Below are positions 34,263 through 44,540 of a stretch of 64,000 nt of DNA, piece by piece (within the stretch, counting starts at the first letter, position 1; every line of letters starts with the position of its first letter). A model generated the notes under the pieces. That model did no database searches. It had not been told where the DNA came from and saw nothing but the letters and a program-made list of their open reading frames with translations. This stretch comes from Segetibacter aerophilus (GTDB lineage Bacteria > Bacteroidota > Bacteroidia > Chitinophagales > Chitinophagaceae). A program made the position numbers and the translations under genes. Location: the NCBI RefSeq assembly GCF_007991655.1, contig NZ_BJYT01000002.1, positions 124,001 to 188,000 on the forward strand. The letters run 5' to 3'.

Positions 34263-34427
34263 TGTGTAAGGTTAGAAAATAAGGGTTCAAAATAAAGACA
34301 AATTATTTATCGGGCACATTTATTTTAGTACGATTATTAGAAGCTTTTTTTAAATAATTATTTATATGTTTACTTAAAGGAAAGCGATTGTCTGATAAAA
34401 TTCGATTACCAATTTTAAAAACTGTGA

Positions 34428-35846
34428 ATGGACATTCTACACGTTAGTGCCGAGTGTTACCCAATAGCGAAAGCAGGTGGTTTGGGTGATGTAGTCGGTG
34501 CTTTGCCAAAGTATCAAAATGGTTTGGGACATGTTGCAAAGGTGGTGATGCCTATGTATCAAACAAAGTTTCTGCATAGCAATGAGTGGGATATAGAATT
34601 CAAAGGAAACACTAACCTTGGCTCGCGCAATTTTGACTATACAATCATCAGGGAAAGGACGAATAAACTTGGTTACGAACTTTTTCTGGTAGACATCTAC
34701 GGGCTGTTAGACAGAGAAAGGATCTATGGTTACGATGATGATGTAGAACGCTTCGCTGCTTTTCAAATTGCGGTTGTGCATTGGCTTACATACGCGCCAT
34801 CTAAAAAGCCTGATATAGTTCATTGCCACGATCACCAGGCTGGTCTTATTCCTTTTATGATGCGGTACTGCTACGACTTTAACTGGTCAGTGGGACATTT
34901 AAAAACAGTGCTTACAATTCATAATGCACAGTACCAGGGATGGATCGGGTGGGACAAGAGCTATTATATTCCTTCTTATGATCGTTGGAAGCATGGAATG
35001 CTCGATTGGCAGAATAATATTAATTCTTTGGCTAGTGGAATAAAATGTGCTGATAAGGTCACAACTGTCAGCCGGAGTTACTTGGAAGAATTAAGATATG
35101 CAGCAAATGGCTTGGAAAATCTTTTCGAATATGAGCGCGGCAAATGTGTGGGTATCTTAAACGGAATAGATACAGATGTGTGGAATCCTGCAACCGACAC
35201 CTATATCGATAACCGGTTCTCGCTGGAAAATGTTGCAGAAGGAAAGTTATTGAACAAACAGATTTTGTGCGACCAGTTCAACTTCAATATCAACAATCCG
35301 CTCATCGTTTTTATTGGCCGATTAGTGGGGGAAAAGGCTGCCGATATTTTACCTGATAGTATTCTCGCCTCAATTTATAGTTTACAACATAACGTCTCCT
35401 TCCTAATACTTGGAAGCGGCGAACACGATGTAGAATGGCGGTTGAATAGCCTTACTTCTCAGTTTCCCGGAAATTATAACGCAGTGATAGGTTACAATGA
35501 GAAGTTAAGTCACCAAATGTACGCTGGCGCAGATTTTTTGTTGATGCCAAGCAGGGTAGAACCATGCGGTTTGAACCAAATGTATGCAATGCGTTATGGA
35601 ACGGTTCCAATCGTGAGGAGTACAGGAGGTTTACGAGATACAGTAATAGATATGGGTGATGAGGGGGGCTACGGAATACGTTTTATTCATCCTTCAGTGG
35701 GTGATGTCATTCATTCAATCCACCGTGCAGCAGCTGTCTATAAAGAAACTGATACGCTTAATACCATGCGGTCTAGGATGATGCAAATTGATAATAGTTG
35801 GGATAACAGCGCACAGCAATATATTGATGTGTACCAAAATTTATAA
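34428..35846 (+). CDS. glgA: Glycogen synthase GlgA
   Basis: The 472-residue protein is a GT5 ADP-glucose-dependent glycogen synthase. Lys16-Ala-Gly-Gly-Leu binds ADP-glucose and HVSAECYPIAKAGGLGDVVG is the family start. DIVHCHDHQAGLIP lies in the N-terminal domain, and MPSRVEPCGLNQMYAMRYG is the C-terminal active-site signature. It adds glucose units to growing glycogen chains in the cytoplasm. The length is normal. It is followed after 29 bases by glgC, which makes its substrate, so they form one operon. Confidence 0.95.
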   Translation: MDILHVSAECYPIAKAGGLGDVVGALPKYQNGLGHVAKVVMPMYQTKFLHSNEWDIEFKGNTNLGSRNFDYTIIRERTNKLGYELFLVDIYGLLDRERIYGYDDDVERFAAFQIAVVHWLTYAPSKKPDIVHCHDHQAGLIPFMMRYCYDFNWSVGHLKTVLTIHNAQYQGWIGWDKSYYIPSYDRWKHGMLDWQNNINSLASGIKCADKVTTVSRSYLEELRYAANGLENLFEYERGKCVGILNGIDTDVWNPATDTYIDNRFSLENVAEGKLLNKQILCDQFNFNINNPLIVFIGRLVGEKAADILPDSILASIYSLQHNVSFLILGSGEHDVEWRLNSLTSQFPGNYNAVIGYNEKLSHQMYAGADFLLMPSRVEPCGLNQMYAMRYGTVPIVRSTGGLRDTVIDMGDEGGYGIRFIHPSVGDVIHSIHRAAAVYKETDTLNTMRSRMMQIDNSWDNSAQQYIDVYQNL

Positions 35847-35875
35847 ACCATTTTTAAAAACTAACGATAAACAAT

Positions 35876-37174
35876 ATGGATAGTCAATCAAAATCAGTGG
35901 TGGCGGTCATACTGGGCGGAGGCGCCGGTACAAGATTACATCCCTTAACTGCAAGCCGTAGTAAACCTGCTGTACCTATTGCCGGTAAATACCGTTTGGT
36001 TGATATACCAATCAGTAACTGTATCAATAGTGGCATCAGTAGAATGTTTGTATTAACACAATACAACTCTGCATCCCTTAACAGGCACATTAAGAATACT
36101 TACTTGTTCAGTGCTTTCAGTACTGGCTTTGTAGATATACTTGCTGCCGAACAAACTCCCGACAATCCAAGCTGGTACCAGGGAACAGCGGATGCAGTTC
36201 GTCAGTCACTTCGCCACTTACAGACTTTTGATTTTGAATATGTCCTGATTCTAAGCGGTGACCAGTTGTACCAGATGGACTTCTGCGAGATGATTGATCA
36301 CCATAAAAAGACAGGCGCAGATATTTCTATCGCTACTATCCCAGTACCTGCTCGTGAAGCAAGTGAATTTGGTATTCTTAAGGCTGATGATAATCACATG
36401 ATTACTTCGTTTATTGAGAAGCCCAAGCAAGATTTGTTGCCTGACTGGATAAGTGATACCGGCGAAGAAATGAAAACTGAAGGCCGCCTTTACCTTGCAT
36501 CCATGGGCATCTATGTGTTCAGCCGCAAGCTGCTTTTTGAGCTGCTTGAAGACAAGATGAAAGATGCGACAGATTTCGGAAAGCAAATACTTCCTCAATC
36601 AATAGGCACTTACAAAGTCGCGAGCTACCAATACGAAGGTTATTGGACCGACATAGGAAACATTTATTCTTTTTATGAGGCTAACCTTGCGCTTACTGAT
36701 GCGCTTCCTCCGTTTAACCTGTTCGATAATACCAACACTGTCTACACTCGGGCCCGCATGCTTCCACCGGCTAAATTTACAGGTAGCACGCTGGAGAAAT
36801 CGATCGTTGCAGAAGGTTCAATTATACATGCAAGCAATATCAGAGGAAGTGTGGTGGGCATTCGTTCAAGAATTGGCGAGGAGACTGAAATAATTGATAG
36901 CTACCTTATGGGTAATGATTATTATGAAACGCTTGCCCAGTTATTAGCCAATGAAGAAAAAGGAGTTCCTGCGGTCGGCATTGGGCAAAGGTGTCATATA
37001 GAGCATGCTATTATTGACAAGAATTGTCGCATAGGTAACGACGTCAGGATTATTGGCGGAAACAAACTAGCGAATACGGAACATGAATTGTACACTGTGA
37101 AAGATGAAATTGTTGTAGTTAAGAAAAACGCAGTTTTGCCAGACGGTTTTACTATAGGGGCAGATCTAACGTAG
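35876..37174 (+). CDS. glgC: Glucose-1-phosphate adenylyltransferase GlgC
   Basis: The 432-residue enzyme has the nucleotidyltransferase start GGGAGTRLHPLTASRSKPAV, YRLVDIPISNCINSG, the catalytic region LSGDQLYQMDF and the substrate Lys in IEKPK. A C-terminal left-handed beta helix carries hexapeptide-type repeats (SIVAEGSIIHASNIRGSVVG). It makes ADP-glucose from ATP and glucose-1-phosphate, the committed and usually allosterically regulated step of glycogen synthesis. It follows glgA directly and ends before a clear terminator at 37351. Confidence 0.95.
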   Translation: MDSQSKSVVAVILGGGAGTRLHPLTASRSKPAVPIAGKYRLVDIPISNCINSGISRMFVLTQYNSASLNRHIKNTYLFSAFSTGFVDILAAEQTPDNPSWYQGTADAVRQSLRHLQTFDFEYVLILSGDQLYQMDFCEMIDHHKKTGADISIATIPVPAREASEFGILKADDNHMITSFIEKPKQDLLPDWISDTGEEMKTEGRLYLASMGIYVFSRKLLFELLEDKMKDATDFGKQILPQSIGTYKVASYQYEGYWTDIGNIYSFYEANLALTDALPPFNLFDNTNTVYTRARMLPPAKFTGSTLEKSIVAEGSIIHASNIRGSVVGIRSRIGEETEIIDSYLMGNDYYETLAQLLANEEKGVPAVGIGQRCHIEHAIIDKNCRIGNDVRIIGGNKLANTEHELYTVKDEIVVVKKNAVLPDGFTIGADLT

Positions 37175-37236
37175 TTTCTGTTGCTGGAGTTTTGCCTTCT
37201 TAGTTTTATAATACCGACGGTTGCATTTCATGGCTT

Positions 37237-37252
37237 CATTGTTGCGTCGCAA
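37237..37252 (+). repeat. Dispersed GCGACGCAAC element, copy a (short)
   Basis: CATTGTTGCGTCGCAAT between glgC and its terminator. Only the core of the element is present; the outer blocks seen at 44461 are not clear. Confidence 0.35.
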
Positions 37253-37350
37253 TCCTTTTATCAGTATATCTATAGGAGCTATCGGTAGTATATAAAATTG
37301 TCTTTGTCTCTATATAACTATTGCAACATTACTTATCTCAATAAATTTTA

Positions 37351-37376
37351 AAACATCCTGCAAAGGATGTTTTTTT
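37351..37376 (+). terminator. Rho-independent terminator of the glgA-glgC operon
   Basis: ACATCC and GGATGT pair perfectly around TGCAAA and are followed by seven T. It lies about 180 bases after glgC, separating that operon from the symporter gene at 37434. Confidence 0.8.
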
Positions 37377-37433
37377 GCTACTTTTATTAATTATGTAAGA
37401 ATTACACATTAACGTAACAACCCAACGACTGCT

Positions 37434-38774
37434 ATGGCCCTTGTAACTACCGACACACTTGCCCCAAAAAACAGAAGACCAAAGCTTACCATTTCAGAGA
37501 TTTTCAATATGAGTTTTGGATTTCTTGGTATCCAGTTTGGCTTTGCTTTACAAAATGCTAACGTTAGCAGAATTTTTCAAACCCTTGGTGCAAAAGTCGA
37601 TGATATTCCCATCTTATGGATTGCTGCTCCTCTGACCGGTTTACTCGTTCAACCAATTATAGGTTATATCAGCGACCGTACCTGGCATCCCTACTGGGGA
37701 CGCCGACGGCCTTTTTTCTTTATAGGTTCTATACTTGCCTCCATTGCCTTATTCCTAATGCCTAATTCGACAGTGCTTTGGATGGCTGCAATATTATTGT
37801 GGGCTTTAGATGCTTCGATCAATATTTCGATGGAGCCTTTTAGAGCTTATGTCGGCGACAAGCTTGGCAGTAATCAAAGAACGACCGGTTTTGCAATGCA
37901 AACTTTTTTTATAGGCGTAGGTGCAGTTGTTGCGTCCTTGCTTCCCTACTTTTTTACCAATGTCTTGCACATCAGTAATACTGCCCCTGAAGGTATTATT
38001 CCTGATTCAGTTAAATATTCATTTTACGTCGGTGGCGTTGTTTTCTTCGCCGCCGTCGCGTGGACAGTGTTTTCTACCAAAGAGCTTCCCCCTGACGATA
38101 TTAACGAATGGAGAAAAGAGATGCGGGAAAGCAAAGGAATGTTTAGAGGGTTTACAGAAATCTTACGTGGTTTTACTGTCATGCCTCCAACAATGCTACA
38201 GCTGGCAATTGTACAATTCTTTACCTGGCTTGCCCTGTTTTCTATGTGGATTTATACAACATCCGCCGTTGCTCAAAACGCATTTAATTCAACTGATACT
38301 ACTTCAAAGGCTTACCAGGACGCGGCAGATTGGGTGGGGGTTATGTTTATGGTCTATAATGGAGTATCAGCTATTACGGCCTTTTTGCTTCCCATGATAG
38401 CTGAAAAAACGGGCAGAAAGTATACACACATGATCTGCCTCGTTATTGGAGGTATCGGCCTTATTTCAATGCTTTTTATAAAAGACAAAAATTTATTATT
38501 GCTTCCGATGGTGGGTATTGGTCTTGCGTGGTCATCAACCTTAACAATGCCGTATGCAATTCTGGCCGGTGCACTGCCTGCCCAGAAGATGGGCTTTTAT
38601 ATGGGCGTATTTAATTTCTTCATCGTGATCCCTCAGATTTTGGCTGCTGCTATTTTGGGATTTTTTGTTAGAATATTATTTAACAATCAAAGTATATACG
38701 CACTTGTGGTAGGCGGTGTAGCAATGGTATTAGCCGGATTGCTGAATATATTGGTTAAAGACAAAGACGAGTAA
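37434..38774 (+). CDS. MFS sugar symporter (SLC45/maltose-type)
   Basis: A 446-residue, 12-helix carrier. The segment GYISDRTWHPYWGRRRPFFF is the hallmark of the sucrose/maltose symporter branch (GPH/SLC45-like) of the MFS. It should import an oligosaccharide such as maltose with protons across the inner membrane. It precedes the secreted GH13 gene by 6 bases, so the enzyme's products are probably this carrier's substrates. It lies 57 bases after the glg terminator. Confidence 0.88.
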   Translation: MALVTTDTLAPKNRRPKLTISEIFNMSFGFLGIQFGFALQNANVSRIFQTLGAKVDDIPILWIAAPLTGLLVQPIIGYISDRTWHPYWGRRRPFFFIGSILASIALFLMPNSTVLWMAAILLWALDASINISMEPFRAYVGDKLGSNQRTTGFAMQTFFIGVGAVVASLLPYFFTNVLHISNTAPEGIIPDSVKYSFYVGGVVFFAAVAWTVFSTKELPPDDINEWRKEMRESKGMFRGFTEILRGFTVMPPTMLQLAIVQFFTWLALFSMWIYTTSAVAQNAFNSTDTTSKAYQDAADWVGVMFMVYNGVSAITAFLLPMIAEKTGRKYTHMICLVIGGIGLISMLFIKDKNLLLLPMVGIGLAWSSTLTMPYAILAGALPAQKMGFYMGVFNFFIVIPQILAAAILGFFVRILFNNQSIYALVVGGVAMVLAGLLNILVKDKDE

Positions 38775-38780
38775 AATTTT

Positions 38781-40610
38781 ATGAAAAAAGTAATAATGGT
38801 ATTGCCCCTAGCAATACTTCACCTGATAGGTTTTGCGCAAGTAGATGTTTATCCTTCACATTGGTGGACAGGAATGAAGAACTCCAAACTGCAACTGATG
38901 ATTCATTCACCCAACATTGGAAAGGGAAGCACTGTTACTATCAAGCATTCTGGGGTATTTATCGAGAAAGTGAATAAAGTAGAAAGTCCCAATTATCTTT
39001 TTGTTGATCTGAATATTAGTTCGGCTGCAAAGCCCGGCAGTTTCAAGTTGCAAATTCAAAACCAGGGTAAAGCTGTTACCCTTAGTTATGAATTGAAACA
39101 AAGGAGACTCGGTAATGGACAACAGTTTGCGCAGGGCGTAAACTCGTCCGATTTTGTCTACCTGCTGATGCCTGACAGGTTTAGCAATGGCGATGAAAGC
39201 AATGACCGCATTACGGGCATGAAAGACCAGACGCTCAACCGCGATTCTATGTACCACAGGCACGGCGGGGATCTTCAAGGGGTTATTAATCATCTCGATT
39301 ATTTGCAACAACTTGGGGTAACTACAGTGTGGATGACGCCTGTACTTGAAAACGATATGCCTAACAGAACAGAGCATGGCTATGCATTTACAAACCATTA
39401 TAAAATAGAACCTCGTTTTGGTGGAGAAACTGCCTATAAATCTTTAAGTAATGCGCTGCATAAACGCGGAATGAAACTGGTACAGGATGCGGTGTATAAC
39501 CATGTCGGCATTCATCACTTTACGGTAGTCGATCCACCTATGAAAGATTGGCTTCATCAATGGCCAAGATTTACAAGACCGAACTATAAAGACCAAACCT
39601 TATTTGATCCTTACGTGGCAGAGATCGATCGCAAGCAACAAGCGGATGGCTGGTTTACCCGGGAGATGCCCGATTTGAATCAGTCAAATCCCTACGTTGC
39701 AAATTATCTTATTCAACATGCGATTTACTCTGTCGAAGAGTTTGGTGTAGATGGATGGAGGATTGACACCTATATCTATTGCGATTTAGATTTTATGAAT
39801 CGTTGCAATAAAGCTTTATCAGATGAATTTCCAAAAGTGACAGAATTTGGTGAGGTCTGGGTAACGGGAACTGTAAATGAAGCTTATTTCACTCGGAACA
39901 ATTTAACTACCTCTTTTAAAAGTAACCTAAAAGGGGTGACCGATTTTCAAACGCTTTTTCAAGGTATTCTGCCTGCATTAAAAGACGGTAATGCTAACAG
40001 CCTTTACCAGACTTTAAGTAATGATATCCTTTACAAAAACCCGATGATGAATGTTATCTTCCTCGATAACCACGACATGACGCGCTTTCTATCTCAGGTC
40101 AACGAAGACGAGGAGAAATTGAAATCTGCTATCGCCTGGTTGCTTACTTGCCGCGGCATTCCGCAGTTGTACTATGGAACAGAAATTTTAATGAAGGGAG
40201 TTTCTAATCCTGATGGCCTGGTTCGTTCCGATTTTTTAGGAGGCTGGAAAGAGGATAAGAAAAACAAGTTTACGGAAGCAGGTAGAACAGATAAAGAGAA
40301 TGAAGTGCACGATTGGACAATGAAGCTCGCAAATTTTAGAAAAAGTTCTTCCGCCATTAAGACTGGCAAGATGACTCAATACGTGCCACAGGACGGACTG
40401 TATGTTTACTTTCGGTATGATGCAAGCCAAACCGTGATGTGCATTATGAACACTGGTAAGACTAACCGCTCAATAGATTTTACAAGGTATGTTGAACGGA
40501 CCAAAGGCTTTAGCAAGGCAAGGTCGGTAACAGATTCAACCGAAATTAATTTGAATGACAAAGTCAATATGCCTTCGAATAAGATGTGGGTACTTGAATT
40601 AATCCGATAA
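38781..40610 (+). CDS. Secreted GH13 cyclomaltodextrinase/neopullulanase-like
   Basis: The 609-residue enzyme has a signal peptide (to about residue 20, IGFAQ). An N-terminal beta-sandwich of the cyclomaltodextrinase type (about 21-110) and a GH13 barrel follow. Catalytic groups are visible: DGWRIDTY with the nucleophile Asp near 329, FGEVWV with the acid Glu near 356 and LDNHDMTR with the third Asp near 430. A small C-terminal beta domain closes the protein. It should hydrolyse maltodextrins or cyclodextrins in the periplasm, like SusA. It is in an operon with the symporter upstream. Confidence 0.92.
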   Translation: MKKVIMVLPLAILHLIGFAQVDVYPSHWWTGMKNSKLQLMIHSPNIGKGSTVTIKHSGVFIEKVNKVESPNYLFVDLNISSAAKPGSFKLQIQNQGKAVTLSYELKQRRLGNGQQFAQGVNSSDFVYLLMPDRFSNGDESNDRITGMKDQTLNRDSMYHRHGGDLQGVINHLDYLQQLGVTTVWMTPVLENDMPNRTEHGYAFTNHYKIEPRFGGETAYKSLSNALHKRGMKLVQDAVYNHVGIHHFTVVDPPMKDWLHQWPRFTRPNYKDQTLFDPYVAEIDRKQQADGWFTREMPDLNQSNPYVANYLIQHAIYSVEEFGVDGWRIDTYIYCDLDFMNRCNKALSDEFPKVTEFGEVWVTGTVNEAYFTRNNLTTSFKSNLKGVTDFQTLFQGILPALKDGNANSLYQTLSNDILYKNPMMNVIFLDNHDMTRFLSQVNEDEEKLKSAIAWLLTCRGIPQLYYGTEILMKGVSNPDGLVRSDFLGGWKEDKKNKFTEAGRTDKENEVHDWTMKLANFRKSSSAIKTGKMTQYVPQDGLYVYFRYDASQTVMCIMNTGKTNRSIDFTRYVERTKGFSKARSVTDSTEINLNDKVNMPSNKMWVLELIR

Positions 40611-40721
40611 AGGACTCGCTGCATGAAGTAACTATAGATGAAACGAGCGTGGCAAGAATGCTGACTGAAGGGTTGGTGCCGGCTACAAAAGAATCCACAA
40701 AACGATTTGATTTGTTCCTAT

Positions 40722-41537
40722 TTACGCGATCTCTTGCTTAGGGTGCAAAATACTGCCTCGAGTACTTACTTGATCTTGTAAAAAGTTATTAATTGTTTCA
40801 AACGAGCCTTCTTTTTTTAAGTCTGTTATCAGCTCATGCAGTCTATCAACTAACCTATTGCCTGAATGTCTTTTTACATACCCCGGCAGTTTGTAACTAC
40901 TTATATCTGTGAATTCCCAGGGGTGAAAATAAAGATTTAAGTAGCCATATTTTGCCAGAGAATTTAAGGCAAGTTTCCGATAAATAAAATATGGGAAGTT
41001 TTTAAAGGCAAGCCAAAACAAAGGGATTCTTAAAACAGGCGAAACCGAACAAGGCAGACGATATACTTCTTGCTCAGTGTAAAGGGTTTTAGGCAGGTGG
41101 GTATTATTGTATTTTCCGGGGATGAACGTTGGATTAATCGAAGAGTCGTACCCGTAACCAGCTTCTCTAACCAGCGCCATGCTGACCGGTCTCATTCGTG
41201 GCATTCTTAGCCCAAAAACGTTTTTTCCCGTAATTTCCTCCAAAGTAGATTTTGATAGTTGAAGGTCTTCTTTTTTAAAATGAGAGTGGTGATACGTGTG
41301 GGAAGCTATTTCATGTTCAAGAGCCAAGGCTTTTAATTGTTCCCTGTTTTCAAGTGCATAGGCAGCGGTAGTAAATATGGTAACAGGAATTTTGTGGAGA
41401 TCTAAAACTTCCGTAACTGCCGTCATCCCTTTCCTTCCAACAATCAATTGTTCTTCCCACGATAAATTTGCGCCATATTCATTAGGGATATCAAACTCTT
41501 CAAGATCAAACGTTAATAACACCCGTTGGCTGTGCAT
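40722..41537 (-). CDS. Polysaccharide deacetylase (NodB-like)
   Basis: The 271-residue protein starts with LLTFDLEEFD, whose Asp residues correspond to the NodB catalytic and metal positions. HTYHHSHF is the metal-binding His motif, and GLRMPRMRPV stands at the usual RxPxG-like position. The C-terminal part contains NLYFHPWEF, typical of exopolysaccharide-associated deacetylases. It probably removes acetyl or related groups from cell-surface sugars. No signal peptide is seen. Its start lies inside the end of the glycosyltransferase gene (32-base overlap, different frame), so translation should be coupled. Confidence 0.88.
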   Translation of the reverse strand: MHSQRVLLTFDLEEFDIPNEYGANLSWEEQLIVGRKGMTAVTEVLDLHKIPVTIFTTAAYALENREQLKALALEHEIASHTYHHSHFKKEDLQLSKSTLEEITGKNVFGLRMPRMRPVSMALVREAGYGYDSSINPTFIPGKYNNTHLPKTLYTEQEVYRLPCSVSPVLRIPLFWLAFKNFPYFIYRKLALNSLAKYGYLNLYFHPWEFTDISSYKLPGYVKRHSGNRLVDRLHELITDLKKEGSFETINNFLQDQVSTRGSILHPKQEIA

Positions 41538-42282
41538 ATGGTTGCGCTTTAGCAGGAAAGTAACTGCTTTTGTTCATCTTAACTATGCGAAAGAAATTTT
41601 TTCCTTCTGCTAACAGAATTTTCCAACCCATGCTTGAAAATTTAATACCGTTTTTTAGGTTTAGTTCAAGGACGGCTATACCTAGTTTCTGTTTGTTAGC
41701 AAGTACTAAAAATTCTGTATCAACGAGGAAGCGGTTGATCGTGGTTTGCAAAAAAAGGTTTTTTCCTTTTTTATTAAATCCTTTAAGTCCTGATTGAGCA
41801 TCGCCAAGAGAAAGTTTGAGTAAGTGTTTGTTCATTGCGATACAAGCCTTCGAGATCAGTTTTCTTTTTAAAGGAGTGGCAACATAATATTCGGCTTTTC
41901 TCTTGCCGGTTACAATTTCGTTGCCGGAAATAAGTAGTGCATAAACGTTCCTGATATCTTTTGATTCATATGGAAAATCAAGGTCAGTAGTAATCACAAC
42001 GGGAGCCGAAGCTGCAGCTACGCCTGTTCTTAAGGCGAAACCTTTTCCCATATTTTCTTGATAAGAAATAAATTTTACGTTGCTTTCAGATTGTTGTATT
42101 ACGTCGAATAGGCTTAGGAGATGTTCGTTTTCACATCCGTCATTTACTATAATGTATTGGATAGAGATCGAATAATTAAACTCAATATCTATTAATTGCA
42201 TGTTTTCCTTTAAGCTTTTTTCCCAGCCGGGCTTTGGCTTAAACATAGGCAGCACTATCGTTAAATCATACTTGTTGTGCAT
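41506..42282 (-). CDS. Family 2 glycosyltransferase
   Basis: The 258-residue protein is a GT-A fold enzyme. It opens with LTIVLPMFKPKPGW and continues with YIIVNDGC. The metal-binding DXD-like site is TTDLDFPYES, and the acceptor-site region reads DAQSGLKGF. It resembles dolichol-phosphate-mannose-synthase-like GT2 enzymes. No membrane helix follows the domain. It is the first gene of a two-gene unit with the overlapping deacetylase, suggesting that one surface glycan is built and then trimmed by the pair. Confidence 0.88.
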   Translation of the reverse strand: MHNKYDLTIVLPMFKPKPGWEKSLKENMQLIDIEFNYSISIQYIIVNDGCENEHLLSLFDVIQQSESNVKFISYQENMGKGFALRTGVAAASAPVVITTDLDFPYESKDIRNVYALLISGNEIVTGKRKAEYYVATPLKRKLISKACIAMNKHLLKLSLGDAQSGLKGFNKKGKNLFLQTTINRFLVDTEFLVLANKQKLGIAVLELNLKNGIKFSSMGWKILLAEGKNFFRIVKMNKSSYFPAKAQPYAQPTGVINV

Positions 42283-42605
42283 ACAAAAAGGTGTTTTACA
42301 GTTTGAAAAAGCCGAACTTTATTTTATTCCAAATCCATTCGTTGCTACTAATATAACCCTTAAACCTTGTTTTTCTCGGCAAAACACTGATTATAATCGG
42401 CAAAATATCTAATAAAAATATACATTGAAATTAAAATGGCAAGAAAAACCTTAAATATTTATGAAAGGTGGGTGCTTACGATGAAGGGTTATTAGTCTCA
42501 GTACTTCGATCAATCCTACACGATAAATAGACCTCGTGAAGTTGGATAGGTCATTTATTTTTACTTTCAATTTTGCATTGCACAACAAACTACCTGCAGT
42601 TTTGA
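42283..42605. other. Divergent intergenic region with a hairpin
   Basis: About 320 bases between the glycosyltransferase and the barrel protein, carrying both promoters. A hairpin of AAATAGACCT with AGGTCATTT lies at 42524-42555 followed by a T-rich stretch; it could be a leader structure of the downstream gene. Nothing else is clear. Confidence 0.4.
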
Positions 42606-44459
42606 ATGGATAAAAAGTCGACACATACTATTTTGGTGGTTTGCTTTGTATTGCTAACTGTTCAATCAGTTCAAGCGCAGGAGACAAAAAATCTGCCCAG
42701 GAAGAAAAGCACCTTTTTTAATAGAATTTTCAACCGTGTTAAAAGCTCAGTCACCGTCTCGCCTCCTGATACTACTCAAAAGGCACCTGTAACCAATGCC
42801 AAAAGTGTTGTACCATTTATAGAATACCAGGGCAAAGTGATACGTTCGGTAATAACACAGGAACTGGGCTTTGAAAGACTGATTTCTGATACAACCAATT
42901 TTATCAATCATTATGGATCGCGGATTTTAAATGCTTTGCATACTAATACCTACGATTGGGTAATAAGGCATAACCTGTTTATTAAAAAAGGAAGCAAGCT
43001 TAATCCGTACCTGCTGTCTGATAACGAACGGTATTTAAGATCACTGGAATTTATACAAGATGCAAGGGTTGTAGTAAAGCCTGTTAAGGGCACAACAGAC
43101 TCTGTCGATGTTTTTGTAATTACAAAGGACCTCTTTAGTATAACTGGGTCGTTGAACTTCAGCGGTGTCGACAGGCAAAGAGTGACAGCCGGGGAAAGTA
43201 ATCTTGCAGGTGCAGGTCAAAAAGTTCAGATAACAGCTTTGCATGACGTCAATAGGTCTCCAAAGTTTGGCTATGATTTTATGTATTCGAAAAATAGTAT
43301 CCTGCACAGTTTTATCACGGGCACCTTGGGATATAGCCGGATAAATAATGATCGTACGGGAAGGGACAATGTTTCCTCTTTTTATTTGCAACTTAGTAGA
43401 CCACTCGTCTCACCTTATTCTCATTTTGCCGGCGGGCTTGATCTCCGGTTCAATCAATCTTATAATTTATACAATATACCCGATAGTCTTTTTTACAATT
43501 ATAAAAATGCTTCTATTGACATTTGGACCGGTTATAGTATTGGATTGAAGAGGTTGCTTAAAAATAATAATAGCCGCAACCGAACATTCATTGCTGCCCG
43601 TTACATAAAAAATGAGTTTGGACAAAAACCGTTTCAAATAGGTGAAAGCTTCAATAATCTTTTTAATAATCAACGGGCTTTTCTTGGCGAAATCACTTTC
43701 TTCAAACAAGAGTTTTACAAAACAAATTACATCTATGGATTTGGGACTACCGAGGATGTGCCCTACGGGTACAACATTGCGCTAACGGCAGGCTGGTACA
43801 AGCAGTTAGAACTTTCGCGACCTTATTTTGGAATAAACGCAAATAAGTATATCGCTACAGAGAAAGGAAAGTTCATGCAAATATTTATACGATCAGGCTT
43901 TTTTTTAAACAGGGGAATGTTCGAAGATGCAAGCATCTTAGCGGGCGGCAGTTTGTATAGCCGGTTGTACTTGTTCAGCCATTTTAAAATGCGCCAGTAC
44001 CTGAAGTACAGTTATACACGGCTTTATAATCGCGTCGTGTACGATCCACTAAGAATTGATAATTCGCTTGGCTTAAAATATTTCAACGCTGACTCTGTTA
44101 GAGGTTCTCAAAGGATGAGCTTGTACGCCGAGACTTTTTTCTTTGCTAAATACAAACTGCTTGGTTTTCAATTGGCGCCATTTGTGTTCGGCGATGCATC
44201 GTTGCTAACAGGGCAAAACGGCCACTTTCTAAAGTCTGATCTTTATACAGGTGTAGGTGCTGGAATAAGAGCAAGGAACGTGAACCTGATATTTTCTACG
44301 GCAGAGCTTAGAGCTATCTATTTCCCCCGTAAGGCCCAGGATATGCAGGCTTTTCAAATTTCCTTCTATGGTGATATTAGGTTTAGGTACAACACTAATT
44401 ATATAAGGCCGCCTGATATCATCCAACTGAACAATGAAGATTCAAACAGTTTTTATTAG
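42606..44459 (+). CDS. Outer-membrane beta-barrel protein, BamA/TamA-like
   Basis: The 617-residue protein has a signal peptide (about residues 1-24, ending VQAQ). A linker and a POTRA-like domain follow (YLRSLEFIQDARVVVKPVKG, then VDVFVITKD at about residues 140-182). The rest is a long series of amphipathic beta strands ending in a Phe/Tyr-rich C-terminus, typical of an outer-membrane barrel. It belongs with the Omp85/surface-antigen group in general layout. It may help insert or export envelope components. It is a single gene. Confidence 0.7.
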   Translation: MDKKSTHTILVVCFVLLTVQSVQAQETKNLPRKKSTFFNRIFNRVKSSVTVSPPDTTQKAPVTNAKSVVPFIEYQGKVIRSVITQELGFERLISDTTNFINHYGSRILNALHTNTYDWVIRHNLFIKKGSKLNPYLLSDNERYLRSLEFIQDARVVVKPVKGTTDSVDVFVITKDLFSITGSLNFSGVDRQRVTAGESNLAGAGQKVQITALHDVNRSPKFGYDFMYSKNSILHSFITGTLGYSRINNDRTGRDNVSSFYLQLSRPLVSPYSHFAGGLDLRFNQSYNLYNIPDSLFYNYKNASIDIWTGYSIGLKRLLKNNNSRNRTFIAARYIKNEFGQKPFQIGESFNNLFNNQRAFLGEITFFKQEFYKTNYIYGFGTTEDVPYGYNIALTAGWYKQLELSRPYFGINANKYIATEKGKFMQIFIRSGFFLNRGMFEDASILAGGSLYSRLYLFSHFKMRQYLKYSYTRLYNRVVYDPLRIDNSLGLKYFNADSVRGSQRMSLYAETFFFAKYKLLGFQLAPFVFGDASLLTGQNGHFLKSDLYTGVGAGIRARNVNLIFSTAELRAIYFPRKAQDMQAFQISFYGDIRFRYNTNYIRPPDIIQLNNEDSNSFY

Positions 44460-44460
44460 T

Positions 44461-44505
44461 GGCTGAATAAAGCACTTAAGTACACGAGTGCGACGCAACA
44501 AAAGC
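44461..44505 (-). repeat. Dispersed GCGACGCAAC element, copy b
   Basis: GGCTGAATAAA, a TAAGTACACGAG middle and TGCGACGCAAC followed by AAAGCT. This full-length version matches 62294-62342 in block order. It lies between two convergent genes. Confidence 0.5.
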
Positions 44506-44540
44506 TAAAAGGCTGTTTCTTATGCCCGGTTTTAAAGAAT